Shown here: positions 46,001-56,085 of the stretch, in pieces
How positions within the stretch are numbered: position 1 is the first letter of the stretch
Layout: every line of letters begins with the position of its first letter
NCBI RefSeq assembly: GCF_014133895.1
Contig: NC_050729.1
Location: 124,001 to 188,000 of the forward strand
From: Torulaspora globosa
Lineage: Eukaryota > Ascomycota > Saccharomycetes > Saccharomycetales > Saccharomycetaceae
Direction of reading: 5' to 3'
Length of the DNA: 64,000 nucleotides
Made by a program: the position numbers and the translations under genes
Notes under the pieces: generated by a model
The model's input: the letters and a program-made list of their open reading frames with translations, nothing else
The model's database searches: none
What the model was told of the DNA's origin: nothing

Positions 46001-48736
46001 GCGTTAACGCCACCCTTTAAGGATTACGATGACATTGAGACGACCAACAAGTGCTTGGATGGCTTGAGAATATCTATCAGGATTTCAGCTACCTTCGGTA
46101 TCGAGTATGCCAGAAAATCATTTATTGGTGCGTTGGTTCAGTTTTGTAACCTGCAGAACTTGGAAGAGATCAAAATCAAGAATGTTAATGCAATTATCGT
46201 TTTGCTTGAAGTTGCTTTGACTGAAGGGAATTTTTTCAGAGAGTCTTGGAAAGACGTTTTACTTGTGGTTTCACAAGTTGAGCGGTTGCAATTAATCTCC
46301 AGAGGCATTGATAGAGAAAGTGTTCCTGACGTTGCCCAAGCTAGAGTTGCAAATCATAGAATCTCCTTCGAATCAGCTAGATCAAATCAAACCTCCTTCT
46401 TCGATAAATGGACCAAAAAAGCGACACCATCTGAACTGGCTCAGGAAAAGCATCATAATCAGACTTTATCGCCAGAAATATCCAAATTCATTTCATCCAG
46501 CGAGTTGGTTCTTTTAATGGATAATATCTTCACTCAAAGTTCGAAACTATCTGGAAATGCCATCATAGACTTCATCAAAGCGCTAACGGATGTTTCTTTG
46601 GAGGAGGTTGAATCTTCTCAAGATGCTTCAACACCAAGAATGTTTTCTTTACAGAAGATGATTGACGTTTGCTACTACAATATGGACCGTATAAAGGTTG
46701 AATGGACTCCAATCTGGGCGGTTATGGGAGCAGCATTCAATAAAATAGCAACTAATCCGAACCTGGCTGTGGTTTTCTTCGCCATTGACTCATTGCGTCA
46801 GTTGTCCATGAGATTCCTAGATATTGAAGAGCTATCGGGTTTCGAATTTCAACATGACTTCTTGAAACCCTTCGAATATATTGTCCAGAATAGCGGTAAC
46901 ACCGAGGTGCAGATGATGATTATTGAATGTTTTCGCAACTTTATACTGACAAAATCTGTTAAGATTAAGTCCGGATGGAAACCTATCCTGGAATCTCTTC
47001 AGTACACTGCCCGGTCTCAGAATGAATCGATTGTGTACAAAACCTATACACTGGCCAGCAACGATATTGTTGGTGAACATCTCGAGAATGTTTTCGCTCA
47101 AGAGGGCGCTTTCGGCGAGCTGGTAGCTGTCTTCAAAGAGATCACCAAAAATCAAAAATCTCAAAAGCTTTCGTTGCATGCTTTAGAGGCACTAAAGAAG
47201 ATGACTCAAAAAATCGCTGAAATTTGCTTCGATGATGGCAGTGACGAGAAGAGGACAGAATATTATACTATGTTACTACGTGGAAAAGACATCTTCCAGG
47301 ATATCTGGTTCCCTATGTTATTCTGTTTCAACGATACAATAATGACCGCTGACGACCTGGAGGTGCGATCTCGCGCTTTGAACTATATGTTTGATGCCCT
47401 TGTCGCATATGGAAATGAATTCGATGATGCATTCTGGGAGAAGATTTGCACAAAGCTCCTGTTCCCGATATTCGGTGTGCTATCAAAGCACTGGGAAGTC
47501 AACCAGTTTAATAGCCACGATGACCTGACGGTATGGCTATCGACAACACTAATACAGGCTCTGAGGAACCTGATTGCGCTATTTACGCACTACTTCGACT
47601 CGCTGAACAAGATGCTCGACGGGTTTCTTGGACTACTGGTATCGTGCATATGTCAGGAGAATGACACAATTGCTCGGATCGGCCGATCCTGTTTACAGCA
47701 ATTAATTACCCAAAACGTCACTAAATTCAATGAAAGCCATTGGAGGGAGATAGGAGGGGTCTTTAACAAGCTCTTTGAGATGACCACAGCCACCGAGTTG
47801 TTCGAGTACGATCCGCTGCATCAGGGCAGACGCAGAAGTTCCACGCACCAACCGCTGGCTGACAACTGCGCCGCTAGTGGAAAGCAGCAGCCAGATGATT
47901 CTCATCCGAGCGGCAATATCGACGAGACGGTCGAAAGGGCGCACCAAGAGGAAGCTAGTGAGGATGTCGGCAATGACATGTCGGCGGAGCAAGAAGAAGC
48001 CGCACCACACGCCAACGGTAAGCAAGAGCTAAGCAAGCTGTCGGAGCCCTCCGCTCGCGAGCTGCGCCAAACCAGCCCATCCCGGGACCTGAAGCCCGCC
48101 AGAAGGCTCGTCCACACGAAGAGCAGCGAGGACCTGCGCCGCAGAATCACAGTCAAGAACTCGATCGTCGTCAAATGCGTGTTGCACCTGCTGCTAATCG
48201 AGCTGCTCAGCGAGCTCTTCGAAAACGAGCACTTCGCCCGCAGCATACCGCACTGGGAAGCCATCCAAGTGACCACGCTGCTGGAAAAATCGTACGAGTT
48301 TGCCCGCGACTTCAACCAGGACTACGACCTGCGCACCAGACTGGTCGAGGCCCGCGTCGTCGACAAGATACCGAACCTGCTGAAGCAGGAAACCAGCGCC
48401 GCCGCAGTGCTCATCAACGTGCTCTTCAAGCTCTACCTCAACGACGAGGACAAGAAGCCCCAACTCAGCAAGAGACTCATCGACATCTGCAACGACGTGG
48501 TCCTGGGCTACGTCTCGCTCGACGACCGCACCATGGAGCGCAGCATAAACTCCTGGCGCCCCGTCATCGTCGAGATCCTACAGGGCTACTACGAGTTCGA
48601 CGACGACGACTTCAGACGCTACTGCTCCGTCATGTACAACCTCGTCATCAAGATCCTCGACAAGAACGTGCCGCCTGACCTCAGGCACGCCATCAGCATC
48701 TTCCTCGCCAGAGTCGGCGAGCTCTACGTAGACTAG
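43082..48736 (+). CDS. SEC7: Arf guanine nucleotide exchange factor Sec7
   Basis: Sec7 activates Arf1 at the trans-Golgi network. The 1884-residue protein (S. cerevisiae 2009) has an acidic disordered N-terminus, the DCB and HUS domains, and then the Sec7 catalytic domain around residues 700–900. That domain includes the glutamic-finger loop FRLPGEGQKIDR and the conserved FAERFVDQNPGMF and YSLIMLNTDLHSSQIK. The HDS helical domains fill the rest. The ATG at 43082 is the first; the open frame five codons upstream starts with GTG. From about 47.8 kb to the stop the codons become markedly GC-ending, unlike the AT-rich middle. Two upstream ORFs precede it. Confidence 0.97.
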   Translation: MSQEETPQDSVASIAPASTVSLSSSVEVAVSVPLEASQTQEPEQSRRPTESQQQEVSQHETFKTNREPLSEPILSSNASKHSRNVSTVSSSAGVANMKSTTLLVKSTLQSIQEEKDLKKYPNVQKVVERTLSRVSETLTHTNNEPYYLDSILVFEVLRAACRTKSSRIQLKSLDCLSKLFSFRALDESILVNPPDSLASNDQTQETTGITPPPKQRLIDAAIDTIADCFQGESTDYRVELQIVKALSSCILVEDLGSLCHGASLLKAVRTIYNVFIFSLSGSNQGIAQATLTQIVSAVFDKIDLKQLSQAPNDAIKNPKDSSSSVEQDSGSQAPLTLNNLNALNDEEDDRMVEAAQQQEQNGTETTSHSMQDLLIKDAFLVFRAMAKISAKPLEAELDMRSHAVRSKLLSLHIIHSIIKDHIEVFLCKTAYLPGTDSVTFLDSVRQYLCLLLSRNAASSIFPVFEITLEIMWLLIANLRADFKREIPVFFTEIYFPVSELKTSTFQQKRYFLSIIQRLCSDPRTLIEFYLNYDCTTGMPNIMEMMVDYLTRLALTRVDINQTQRAYYEEQLGKPLATYSSGQVPLLSVTNMSAATDANQAVLPFPLEFALKMTSLNCIVSMLRSLSSWAHRALNTNVNSNNTASPGNVSRSPSSLGRGRRTSSVFDSTNSLKSIAADDMSGSAASRDIDDPSQFDSLKQQKTELSACIRLFNNKPKRAIPELIKKNFLKDDSPVSVAKWLLETDGLDLAVVGDFLGEGDDQHIAIMHAFVDQFDFTGLSIVDALRKFLQEFRLPGEGQKIDRFMLKFAERFVDQNPGMFAKADTAYVLSYSLIMLNTDLHSSQIKNKMTLQEFLENNEGIDNGKDLPKDFMVGLFNEIANNEIKLQSEQHQAMLSDGQNFIQQQQPPSAFNFFSSRDIVREAYMQVSKEISSKTELVFKNLNKTKSDVGVFHAASHVEHVKSIFETLWMSFLAALTPPFKDYDDIETTNKCLDGLRISIRISATFGIEYARKSFIGALVQFCNLQNLEEIKIKNVNAIIVLLEVALTEGNFFRESWKDVLLVVSQVERLQLISRGIDRESVPDVAQARVANHRISFESARSNQTSFFDKWTKKATPSELAQEKHHNQTLSPEISKFISSSELVLLMDNIFTQSSKLSGNAIIDFIKALTDVSLEEVESSQDASTPRMFSLQKMIDVCYYNMDRIKVEWTPIWAVMGAAFNKIATNPNLAVVFFAIDSLRQLSMRFLDIEELSGFEFQHDFLKPFEYIVQNSGNTEVQMMIIECFRNFILTKSVKIKSGWKPILESLQYTARSQNESIVYKTYTLASNDIVGEHLENVFAQEGAFGELVAVFKEITKNQKSQKLSLHALEALKKMTQKIAEICFDDGSDEKRTEYYTMLLRGKDIFQDIWFPMLFCFNDTIMTADDLEVRSRALNYMFDALVAYGNEFDDAFWEKICTKLLFPIFGVLSKHWEVNQFNSHDDLTVWLSTTLIQALRNLIALFTHYFDSLNKMLDGFLGLLVSCICQENDTIARIGRSCLQQLITQNVTKFNESHWREIGGVFNKLFEMTTATELFEYDPLHQGRRRSSTHQPLADNCAASGKQQPDDSHPSGNIDETVERAHQEEASEDVGNDMSAEQEEAAPHANGKQELSKLSEPSARELRQTSPSRDLKPARRLVHTKSSEDLRRRITVKNSIVVKCVLHLLLIELLSELFENEHFARSIPHWEAIQVTTLLEKSYEFARDFNQDYDLRTRLVEARVVDKIPNLLKQETSAAAVLINVLFKLYLNDEDKKPQLSKRLIDICNDVVLGYVSLDDRTMERSINSWRPVIVEILQGYYEFDDDDFRRYCSVMYNLVIKILDKNVPPDLRHAISIFLARVGELYVD

Positions 48737-49389
48737 GCCCATACTAGCACTATTCAACTGTATATCAAAAACCCATACGCCCTCAATTTTCGGAGCTATC
48801 GCCCCGTCGATCCGCGGGGTCATCTCCCACGAAATCCAACAAAACCTGCCGCTGCCTTTAAACGAGCGCGTCGCCGATACATCGCGCGACCTGAACGAGA
48901 CAACCAACCCAGCTCGACGTAGCAGCTCGCAGGCTAGCGGCCATCCTATCCAGTGTCTGTTGTATCGGCAATTGGACCGATCGCTCGACTGACCGTCTGC
49001 TGCGCTGGTCAGCACTCCCGTGGTATCGCTGCCTTGCAGCAGTGTGGCAGTTTCTCGAGGAATGTACATATATAACGACAGGACTCATCCAGGGAAAAGG
49101 ATCAATGGGAGCCGATTGGTTCGGTTGGAAGATATCACAAGAGTCATTGGAGCCAACAGACCTCAAATTGACAATTTTTGTTGCCAAGGCCAAGCGGAAC
49201 AACAGGGTAGCGTCGGAAAAATTAATTGTTCCATATTGCATATATTTCAGCAGGTTAGAAGAACCCATTGAGGACAAGGTTGGAGGCATTGATCGGTTTT
49301 GTACATTAGGGACCAATTCAATTGAACATATTCCGTATATTTGAGAGGTTTCTCGGCAGTTTTTCAGATAAGCAAATATTCCATTAACG
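48737..49389. promoter_or_regulatory. SEC7–ACS2 intergenic region (ACS2 promoter)
   Basis: This 653-bp region follows SEC7 and precedes ACS2 on the same strand. The proximal part is GC-rich, with a CCCCG/CGGGG inverted repeat near 48802–48818. TATATAA lies at 49069–49075, over 300 bp from ACS2. An 80-codon frame starts at ATG 49105 and ends at 49344, 45 bases before ACS2. It has no recognisable homology and is not called as a gene. Confidence 0.4.
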
Positions 49390-51441
49390 ATGACAGTGAA
49401 AGAGCATAAGGTTGTTCACGAAGCTCAGAATGTGAAGGCGGTGGGAGCTCCGCAGCATTTCTTTGACTCGCAGCCGGACAAGAGTTACATAGCGGACATG
49501 GAGCAGTACCGCAGGATGTACGAGCAGTCTATCAAGGATCCGGAGACGTTTTTCGGCGAGAAGGGCAGAGAGTTCTTGGACTGGGACAAGCCATTCACGA
49601 AGGTTAAGTCCGGGAGCTTGGAGAAGGGCGATGTGGCGTGGTTCCTGAACGGGGAATTGAACGCAGCGTACAACTGTGTGGACAGACACGCGTTTGCGAA
49701 CCCATCGAAACCGGCGTTGATATACGAGGCTGACGATGAGAAGGACAACCGGGTCATCACGTTTGGAGAGCTGTTGAGACAGGTTTCTGAGGTGGCAGGA
49801 GTGTTGAAGAGCTGGGGCGTCAGGAAGGGCGACACAGTCGCTGTGTATCTGCCCATGATTCCAGAGGCTGTGGTTGCCATGTTGGCTGTGGCCCGTTTGG
49901 GTGCTATCCACTCTGTGGTGTTCGCTGGGTTTTCCGCTGGCTCTTTGAAGGACCGTGTCGTGGACGCTGGTTGCAAAGTGGTCATTACCTGCGACGAAGG
50001 TAAGAGAGGTGGCAAGACTGTGCACACTAAGAAGATCGTCGACGAGGGCTTGAACGGTGTGGACCAGGTCTCCAAGATCCTGGTTTTCCAGAGAACCGGC
50101 ACCGAGGGTATCCCGATGAGAGCCGGCAGAGATTACTGGTGGCACTTGGAAGCCGAGAAACACAGGGGCTATCTGCCACCGGTTCCTTGTAACGCTGAGG
50201 ACCCATTGTTTTTGCTGTACACTTCGGGCTCTACCGGCTCTCCAAAGGGTGTGGTGCACACTACTGGTGGTTACTTGCTTGGTGCTGCATTGACCACAAG
50301 ATATGTGTTCGACATCCATCCAGAAGATGTGTTGTTCACCGCTGGTGACGTGGGCTGGATCACAGGCCACACTTACGCTTTATACGGTCCACTGGTTTTG
50401 GGTACCGCCACCATCATCTTCGAATCCACGCCCGCATACCCAGACTACGGTAGGTACTGGAGAATCATTGAGCGTCACAGAGCTACTCACTTCTACGTTG
50501 CGCCAACCGCCTTGAGATTGATCAAGCGTGTTGGTGAGGCTGAGATCGCCAAATATGACACATCGTCGCTTCGTGTGCTTGGTTCCGTCGGTGAGCCTAT
50601 CTCCCCCGATCTGTGGGAATGGTACTACGAAAAGGTCGGTAACAAGAACTGTGTCATCTGTGACACCATGTGGCAGACCGAGTCCGGTTCGCACCTGATC
50701 GCACCTTTGGCTGGTGCAGTGCCAACCAAGCCTGGTTCCGCCACGGTTCCATTTTTCGGTATTGACGCTTGCATCATCGACCCCGTTACTGGTATCGAGA
50801 TCGAGGGCAACGACGTCGAAGGTGTCCTGGCAGTGAAGTCTTCGTGGCCATCCATGGCTAGATCTGTCTGGGAAAACCACAGCCGTTACATTGAGACCTA
50901 TCTAAAGCCATACCCAGGTTACTACTTCACAGGTGACGGTGCCGGAAGAGACCACGACGGTTACTACTGGATCAGAGGCAGAGTCGACGATGTGGTTAAC
51001 GTCTCCGGTCACAGATTGTCCACCGCTGAAATCGAATCGTCTTTGACCAATCACGAGAACGTTTCCGAGGCCGCCGTCGTTGGTATCAGTGACGAATTGA
51101 CTGGTCAAGCCGTCATTGCCTTCGTCTCCTTGAAGGGTGGCTACGTACAGGAAAACGTCTCGGAGGGAGATGCCGACCATGTCACTCCAGAGAACGTCCG
51201 TCGTGAATTGATCTTGCAAGTTAGAGGTGAAATCGGTCCGTTTGCAGCCCCAAAGAGCGTCATCTTGGTCAGAGACCTACCAAAGACAAGATCCGGTAAG
51301 ATCATGAGAAGAGTTCTCAGAAAGGTCGCATCGAATGAAGCAGAGCAGTTGGGCGATTTGAGCACCCTAGCCAACGCCAACGTTGTTCCAGCCATCATTT
51401 CTGCCACAGAGAACCAATTTTTTGCTGCAAAGAGAAAATAA
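49390..51441 (+). CDS. ACS2: Acetyl-CoA synthetase Acs2
   Basis: Acs2 makes acetyl-CoA from acetate, ATP and CoA in the cytosol and nucleus, the main source for histone acetylation on glucose. The 683-residue product equals the S. cerevisiae length. The ANL-family motifs are present: the P-loop [11 protein letters not shown] (277–287), WQTESGSH in the core, [11 protein letters not shown], and the C-terminal SGKIMRR with the catalytic lysine near 637. Many codons in the second half are of the preferred highly expressed type. There is no mitochondrial presequence, in line with Acs2 and not Acs1. Gene order after it (YLR152C, PCD1, STM1) matches S. cerevisiae. Confidence 0.97.
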   Translation: MTVKEHKVVHEAQNVKAVGAPQHFFDSQPDKSYIADMEQYRRMYEQSIKDPETFFGEKGREFLDWDKPFTKVKSGSLEKGDVAWFLNGELNAAYNCVDRHAFANPSKPALIYEADDEKDNRVITFGELLRQVSEVAGVLKSWGVRKGDTVAVYLPMIPEAVVAMLAVARLGAIHSVVFAGFSAGSLKDRVVDAGCKVVITCDEGKRGGKTVHTKKIVDEGLNGVDQVSKILVFQRTGTEGIPMRAGRDYWWHLEAEKHRGYLPPVPCNAEDPLFLLYTSGSTGSPKGVVHTTGGYLLGAALTTRYVFDIHPEDVLFTAGDVGWITGHTYALYGPLVLGTATIIFESTPAYPDYGRYWRIIERHRATHFYVAPTALRLIKRVGEAEIAKYDTSSLRVLGSVGEPISPDLWEWYYEKVGNKNCVICDTMWQTESGSHLIAPLAGAVPTKPGSATVPFFGIDACIIDPVTGIEIEGNDVEGVLAVKSSWPSMARSVWENHSRYIETYLKPYPGYYFTGDGAGRDHDGYYWIRGRVDDVVNVSGHRLSTAEIESSLTNHENVSEAAVVGISDELTGQAVIAFVSLKGGYVQENVSEGDADHVTPENVRRELILQVRGEIGPFAAPKSVILVRDLPKTRSGKIMRRVLRKVASNEAEQLGDLSTLANANVVPAIISATENQFFAAKRK

Positions 51442-52057
51442 TTGACGAAACTACAACTTTTGATAAATGACCTTATATACAGAGACAAAATCGAGTATTT
51501 CATTCAGATATTCTCCGTGTAATTCTGTAGATTAACTTTACTGGAGCTACAACCGACCTTGGTTCACTACTTTTTTCATTTTTAACGTTATGTTGCTCGA
51601 GAGCGACATTGACCAACATTAGTGTCAGCTAAATTACATTCAAAAGCTGCAAATACTCAATATCTAGAACTGCCAACTCACATCATTGGTTTGATTAATT
51701 CAAGAGCCGCGCTTTGGAATTCGCTATCCGGGCAAGAGTAATCTTCTTATCACTTCACAATTTAGGAAAGCTACTCACGGCAATCAAACACCGCCGTATT
51801 CAAGATAGGCAGATCAACAGATCATTGCGATTGAGTTCTCAATCTTGATCATCAATCGCTCGTGGAAGCTATCTGCTTGCCAGCTCATTGGACCATCAAG
51901 ATAGGGTTTACAAGCGTATATCACAAACGGAGTTAATTTTTCAAGTGATACCTACCTTTAAGAGCAAGCAGATGAACATCAGTGACGCTTACTTCAACAA
52001 TTCGGCTGTTTGAGTGTCTGAGTTTACGAATGCCATCGAATAAAAGCTGAGTTAACC
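51442..52057. promoter_or_regulatory. ACS2–YLR152C intergenic region
   Basis: This 616-bp AT-rich spacer holds the ACS2 3' end and the promoter of the next gene. Two short upstream ORFs lie near the right end, 51972–52013 (13 codons) and 52030–52050 (6 codons), ahead of the ATG at 52058. No RNA gene or repeat is recognised. Confidence 0.4.
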
Positions 52058-53815
52058 ATGTCAGTTTCTTTGGGGGCAGCAGTCTACATTGCCTTAAAGC
52101 CTATATTGAAAATCTATACCATCATGGCGGTGGGTTACTTGCTGGTACGGTTCGATATTGTGTCGATGGAGACTTCTAGAGGCATATCCAATATGGTTGT
52201 GAACGCAATTCTGCCCTGCTTGACTTTCAACAAGATTGTTTCTGGCATTTCGGATAAAGATATCAAGCAAATCGGCGTCATTGTTCTTTCAGCGGTTCTT
52301 TTATTCACCGTAGGTGGTTCATGTGCCCTGCTCACAAAGCTGATAACACCAGCTCCCAAGAAGTGGTTTTGGGGGTTGCTTTTTGGAGGCATTTTCCCCA
52401 ATATTTCAGACCTTCCCATTGCTTATGTACAAAGCATGGGCAACGGATCCATATTCACATCAGCTGAAGCAGAGAAAGGCGTTGCCTACTGCTGTATTTT
52501 CCTGATATCTCAAAGCTTTCTAATGATGAATTTTGGTCTTTGGCGACTGGTAGGTCTAGATTTCAGAGACAGGGACACAGCCGACAACGAAAGAGAAGAC
52601 ACTGGTCTGAGTCGGAAGAGTTCACTGAGGAAGGATGATCTTGGCTCTGAACATCAAGCCCAAGACGAAAACCTTGCCGCTGAAAATCAGCGCTCGTACG
52701 AGCTTCAAAGCTTCAGCAGCAACGCTATCGAGAGCGACAATGAAGATTTGACAACGGCTAGCTCCCGACCCGGTGGCCGCTCGCTATCTCGCTCGAGAGC
52801 TAGTTCAGTGAAAAGCCTAGGTGGATCACCTCGAGAATGCCCCGACACCGATTTAGAAGCCCAAACACGCTCAGCGGGTCCAAGCGCCCGAGAACACTCA
52901 AGACTTAAAAGATATTACTCGACAGATATCGTAAGCTTACCACAGAAACCAAGCCGACATAACAGCCGGCGGTCAAGTTTGAGAAAGAGGGGACCCTCAA
53001 TTAGCGACGTGGTGCTCGAATACAGTGTAGCCGACCAGATCAGAGATGGGGAAATTGACCTTTCTCGGCCACTGACGTTAACTGAAGACCTGGGATACAG
53101 GAACTCGACATTCCGGACTATGGCGCAGGAAAATGGATCGGACTCCAACACGAGCATCGAAGAGGATCACGAGTATACAGTCACAAGAACCCAGACGTCC
53201 GCTGGTCGAATCGGGAGGTTTCTGAAACGTCACAAAATGGGATGGATCGAGTACGCCGTTATAAACTTCTTTAGGCCTGCCTCCCTGGGAGCGCTGTTGG
53301 GAATTATAGTCGCAATGATTCCTTGGCTGAAAGCTTTGTTTGTGCCCACTGACGTGCACGTCCACAATGCTCCCGATGGCCTGCCCGTTCTAAACTTCCT
53401 GATGGATTTTACGTCATACATTGGGAATGCGTGCGTTCCTTTGGGACTACTGTTACTGGGTGGTACAATCGCTCGATTAGAGATCGGGAAACTGCCGAAG
53501 AAATTCGTCAGGGTTGCCGTTCTGATGACTGTTCTGAGACTCATGGTGATACCTATCATTGGCGTTGCCTGGGCTAATAAGTTGTATGAAATAAACTGGC
53601 TGGATAACGTCATTGGCAAGTTTATCATGATACTTACTTGGTCGATGCCAAGTGCCACAGCTCAAGTATATTTCACCGCATTCTATACTCCGCTAGAGGG
53701 TTCTCACACGCAACTCGACTGCTTGTCGGTCTTCATTTTGATGCAGTATTCCATTCTTTTCATAACTGTGCCCTTCGTCATTACCTACACTATCAAAGTT
53801 GACCTTCAGCTATGA
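52058..53815 (+). CDS. Auxin efflux carrier (PIN-like) family membrane transporter, YLR152C orthologue
   Basis: The 585-residue product matches YLR152C, a member of the membrane transport protein (PIN-like) family with no firmly established substrate. Residues 1 to about 170 hold five hydrophobic helices, including KPILKIYTIMAVGYLLVRF and ISNMVVNAILPCLTFNKIV, with the family motif of an Asn-Pro-like crossover at FPNISDLPIAYVQSM. A long Ser/Arg-rich cytosolic loop (about 175–390) follows, with many RxxS motifs. Five more helices end the protein. The C-terminal half has IGNACVPLGLLLLGGTIARLE, also typical. Two upstream ORFs lie in the leader. Confidence 0.88.
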   Translation: MSVSLGAAVYIALKPILKIYTIMAVGYLLVRFDIVSMETSRGISNMVVNAILPCLTFNKIVSGISDKDIKQIGVIVLSAVLLFTVGGSCALLTKLITPAPKKWFWGLLFGGIFPNISDLPIAYVQSMGNGSIFTSAEAEKGVAYCCIFLISQSFLMMNFGLWRLVGLDFRDRDTADNEREDTGLSRKSSLRKDDLGSEHQAQDENLAAENQRSYELQSFSSNAIESDNEDLTTASSRPGGRSLSRSRASSVKSLGGSPRECPDTDLEAQTRSAGPSAREHSRLKRYYSTDIVSLPQKPSRHNSRRSSLRKRGPSISDVVLEYSVADQIRDGEIDLSRPLTLTEDLGYRNSTFRTMAQENGSDSNTSIEEDHEYTVTRTQTSAGRIGRFLKRHKMGWIEYAVINFFRPASLGALLGIIVAMIPWLKALFVPTDVHVHNAPDGLPVLNFLMDFTSYIGNACVPLGLLLLGGTIARLEIGKLPKKFVRVAVLMTVLRLMVIPIIGVAWANKLYEINWLDNVIGKFIMILTWSMPSATAQVYFTAFYTPLEGSHTQLDCLSVFILMQYSILFITVPFVITYTIKVDLQL

Positions 53816-54000
53816 AGACCCTATTTAATATCGAGATTATATATGATATTGGCAACCTAACGCCATAGGCCGAGTAGCTTGACGAGTGAACTCAATTCCA
53901 TGTTTTTCTATTTCTCAGTTCTTGATAGAGCTGAGCGGGCTATATGGCGTTGAGAATCCATACGTTCAACCATTAAAGATCCCTAGCTAGTAGCTCATCT

Positions 54001-54966
54001 ATGTTGAGAGCAAGCCAACTGTTAAGCAATATTCGCAGCTTCAAACACTCCAACCTTCTTCCGCTATCGTCAGTATGGCCAGACTCTCGAAGATCAGCAG
54101 TGCTGATCTTGCTCTTCATAGGGCATAACGGTGAATTAAGAGTACTTCTTACAAGGCGGTCAAAGGGACTCAGAAGCTTCTCTGGACATGTATCACTTCC
54201 TGGGGGGAAAGCAGACAATAATCAAGAGACTTTTGAGGAGGTAGCCAGACGAGAAGCTGAAGAAGAGATTGGATTACCGCGAGATGCAGAGATCCTACAC
54301 GAGAAATTTGGAATGAAGATAGATCATATATCAACTCAGATGCCTTGCTATTTATCACGAACCTTCCTAAGTGTGAAACCATTGGTATGTTTCCTGCATA
54401 ACGAAACCGCTGACGGCGAGGCACCATTGGATGCCTCTCGATTCTTCGGCAAATTGAACCCTGGTGAGACGTCCTCCATATTCTCGGTGCCTCTCAGTGA
54501 CATGGTATGCCATCTGCAGCCAGACTGCAAAGGCTATGAGCCAGAATACGTAAGTCGCAGAGAACATATGTCACGGTGGGGTGGGTTAAAATGGCCCATG
54601 AGACATTACTACTATCCTGTCAGCAACCATAACGACGTGGGATGGCTAAATGAGATTGAGGACACAAGCTCAGCCGATGAGCTGCAAGAAAGCACTGCTT
54701 GCCGCGATCTGTGGGGCCTTACCGCCAAAATCTTGTACGATCTAGCCCGAATAGCCAATGATATGTTAAGCAAAACGGATATGGAATGGGATATAGGGCA
54801 TGAAGAGCTGATATACGGACTTCACGAGTACGGGAATCAGTTGCAAGGTGAGAAGAGAAGTGAGTGGGAAATTGGCATGATATCGGGCGAGAATAAGCTC
54901 AAGTATGCTGATGTTATTCCGGGGTACTATATGAAAAGATTGAGGCAGGTGGCCTCCAAATACTGA
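54001..54966 (+). CDS. PCD1: Nudix CoA / 8-oxo-dGTP diphosphatase Pcd1
   Basis: Pcd1 is a peroxisomal Nudix hydrolase that cleaves CoA, oxidised CoA and 8-oxo-dGTP. The 321-residue product shows the Nudix box at about residues 69–92, with GGKADNNQETFEEV and REAEEEIGL, in the spacing typical of the CoA diphosphatase group. A conserved LLTRRSKGLRSFSGHVSLPGG stretch precedes it. The C-terminal half is less conserved. The first ATG is at 54001. It keeps the YLR152C–YLR151C–YLR150W order. Confidence 0.93.
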   Translation: MLRASQLLSNIRSFKHSNLLPLSSVWPDSRRSAVLILLFIGHNGELRVLLTRRSKGLRSFSGHVSLPGGKADNNQETFEEVARREAEEEIGLPRDAEILHEKFGMKIDHISTQMPCYLSRTFLSVKPLVCFLHNETADGEAPLDASRFFGKLNPGETSSIFSVPLSDMVCHLQPDCKGYEPEYVSRREHMSRWGGLKWPMRHYYYPVSNHNDVGWLNEIEDTSSADELQESTACRDLWGLTAKILYDLARIANDMLSKTDMEWDIGHEELIYGLHEYGNQLQGEKRSEWEIGMISGENKLKYADVIPGYYMKRLRQVASKY

Positions 54967-55084
54967 AGGCCACTTGCTGTCATTTGCTATATTGGAGATG
55001 AGCCTAGTGAAACATACGTAGTGAGTAACAATTACTATTTATTACAGACATGCAATCTACTACCTGCTATAGCCATTAAGAGCC

Positions 55085-55879
55085 TTAAGACAAGGTTGGC
55101 AAGTTCTTGGTGTCAATAGAACCGTTCGTCTGAACTGGGTTAGCGCTGTTTCTGCCGCCTCTGGCAGCTCTACCGCCTCTACCGCCACGGCGGTTCTTGT
55201 TGTCGAAGTCTCTTCTTGGTCTTGGGTTAGACTCGACAAAGGTGGCGTCGAAGTCCAAGAACTCCTTGGTCTTTTGTGGCTTGGACTTAACGTTCTTGAC
55301 CTTGGTAGCTTCTGCTAGCACTTCGGTCTCCTTCTTGAACAATTCAGCGTCGTTTAGAGCCTCGACCTTCTTGACTCCTGGAACTTTGTTCAAAGTACCC
55401 GCGGATTTCTCTTGCAAATAGTCTTTCAAGGACATCTTTGCAATACCGGCAGCAGCTTCGGCTTCGTTGTCGGCCTCAGCCTCAGCCTGGGCGTCCAATT
55501 CACCTTCAGCTTCAGCACTCAATTCCTTCTTGTCATCACCCCAGCCCTGGTTGACCTTCTTCTGGGTGTCCACCTTTCCGGTTCTGGAGTGACGGTCGCT
55601 GCTCTTTCTTGCGTTGGTCTTCTTGGTCTTGGCAGACTCTGGAACATCCTTGGATCTGTTGCTCTGTCTGCCAGCACTCTTGTCCTTCAAAGCAGCATCG
55701 TTACCGGTTGGTCTTGGTCTGTTCTTGTTGGCTCTAGCTGGGTTGGCAGATGGTGGTGGCACGTCTGCCTTCTTGGACGAAGTGTTCTTCTTGACGATCT
55801 CCTTTGGAGGGCTGATCACAACGTCAGCGTCTTCAACGTCGTTACCTAATAGATCAAATGGGTTGGCTGGAGCAGACAT
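55085..55879 (-). CDS. STM1: Ribosome-associated protein Stm1
   Basis: Stm1 clamps non-translating 80S ribosomes and preserves them in starvation. It also binds G-quadruplex DNA. The 264-residue product begins MSAPANPFDLLGNDVEDADVV and keeps the basic motifs KKADVPPPSANPAR, RHSRTGKVD and KKVNQGWGDDKKELSAE. The middle has an Ala/Glu-rich helix, and the C-terminus has the conserved KTKEFLDFDATFVESN and an RGG segment (RRGGRGGRAARGG). The start is the ATG at 55879. Codon use is highly biased. The promoter side has an RRPE element. Confidence 0.96.
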   Translation of the reverse strand: MSAPANPFDLLGNDVEDADVVISPPKEIVKKNTSSKKADVPPPSANPARANKNRPRPTGNDAALKDKSAGRQSNRSKDVPESAKTKKTNARKSSDRHSRTGKVDTQKKVNQGWGDDKKELSAEAEGELDAQAEAEADNEAEAAAGIAKMSLKDYLQEKSAGTLNKVPGVKKVEALNDAELFKKETEVLAEATKVKNVKSKPQKTKEFLDFDATFVESNPRPRRDFDNKNRRGGRGGRAARGGRNSANPVQTNGSIDTKNLPTLS

Positions 55880-56085
55880 CGCTGTGCAATGGGTAGATAG
55901 GTAGCTATGACTTTGCGGTTCGTGTAGCAAGAAAGAACCTACCTGCAACAGAGCTGATCAACATCAGTGACAAGAACACTCGACCATCTCCACGGTCCCA
56001 GCGTTGGCTACAACCCTAGCAGGCCGTCATGCCGCAACAGCTGGTTCCCTGAACCCACCATTACTGCGCTGCGCTGCGAAGCGTC

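Noticed and set aside
48858..49316. 152-codon minus-strand frame upstream of ACS2
   Set aside because: It starts with a non-ATG codon, has no homology, and overlaps the ACS2 promoter.
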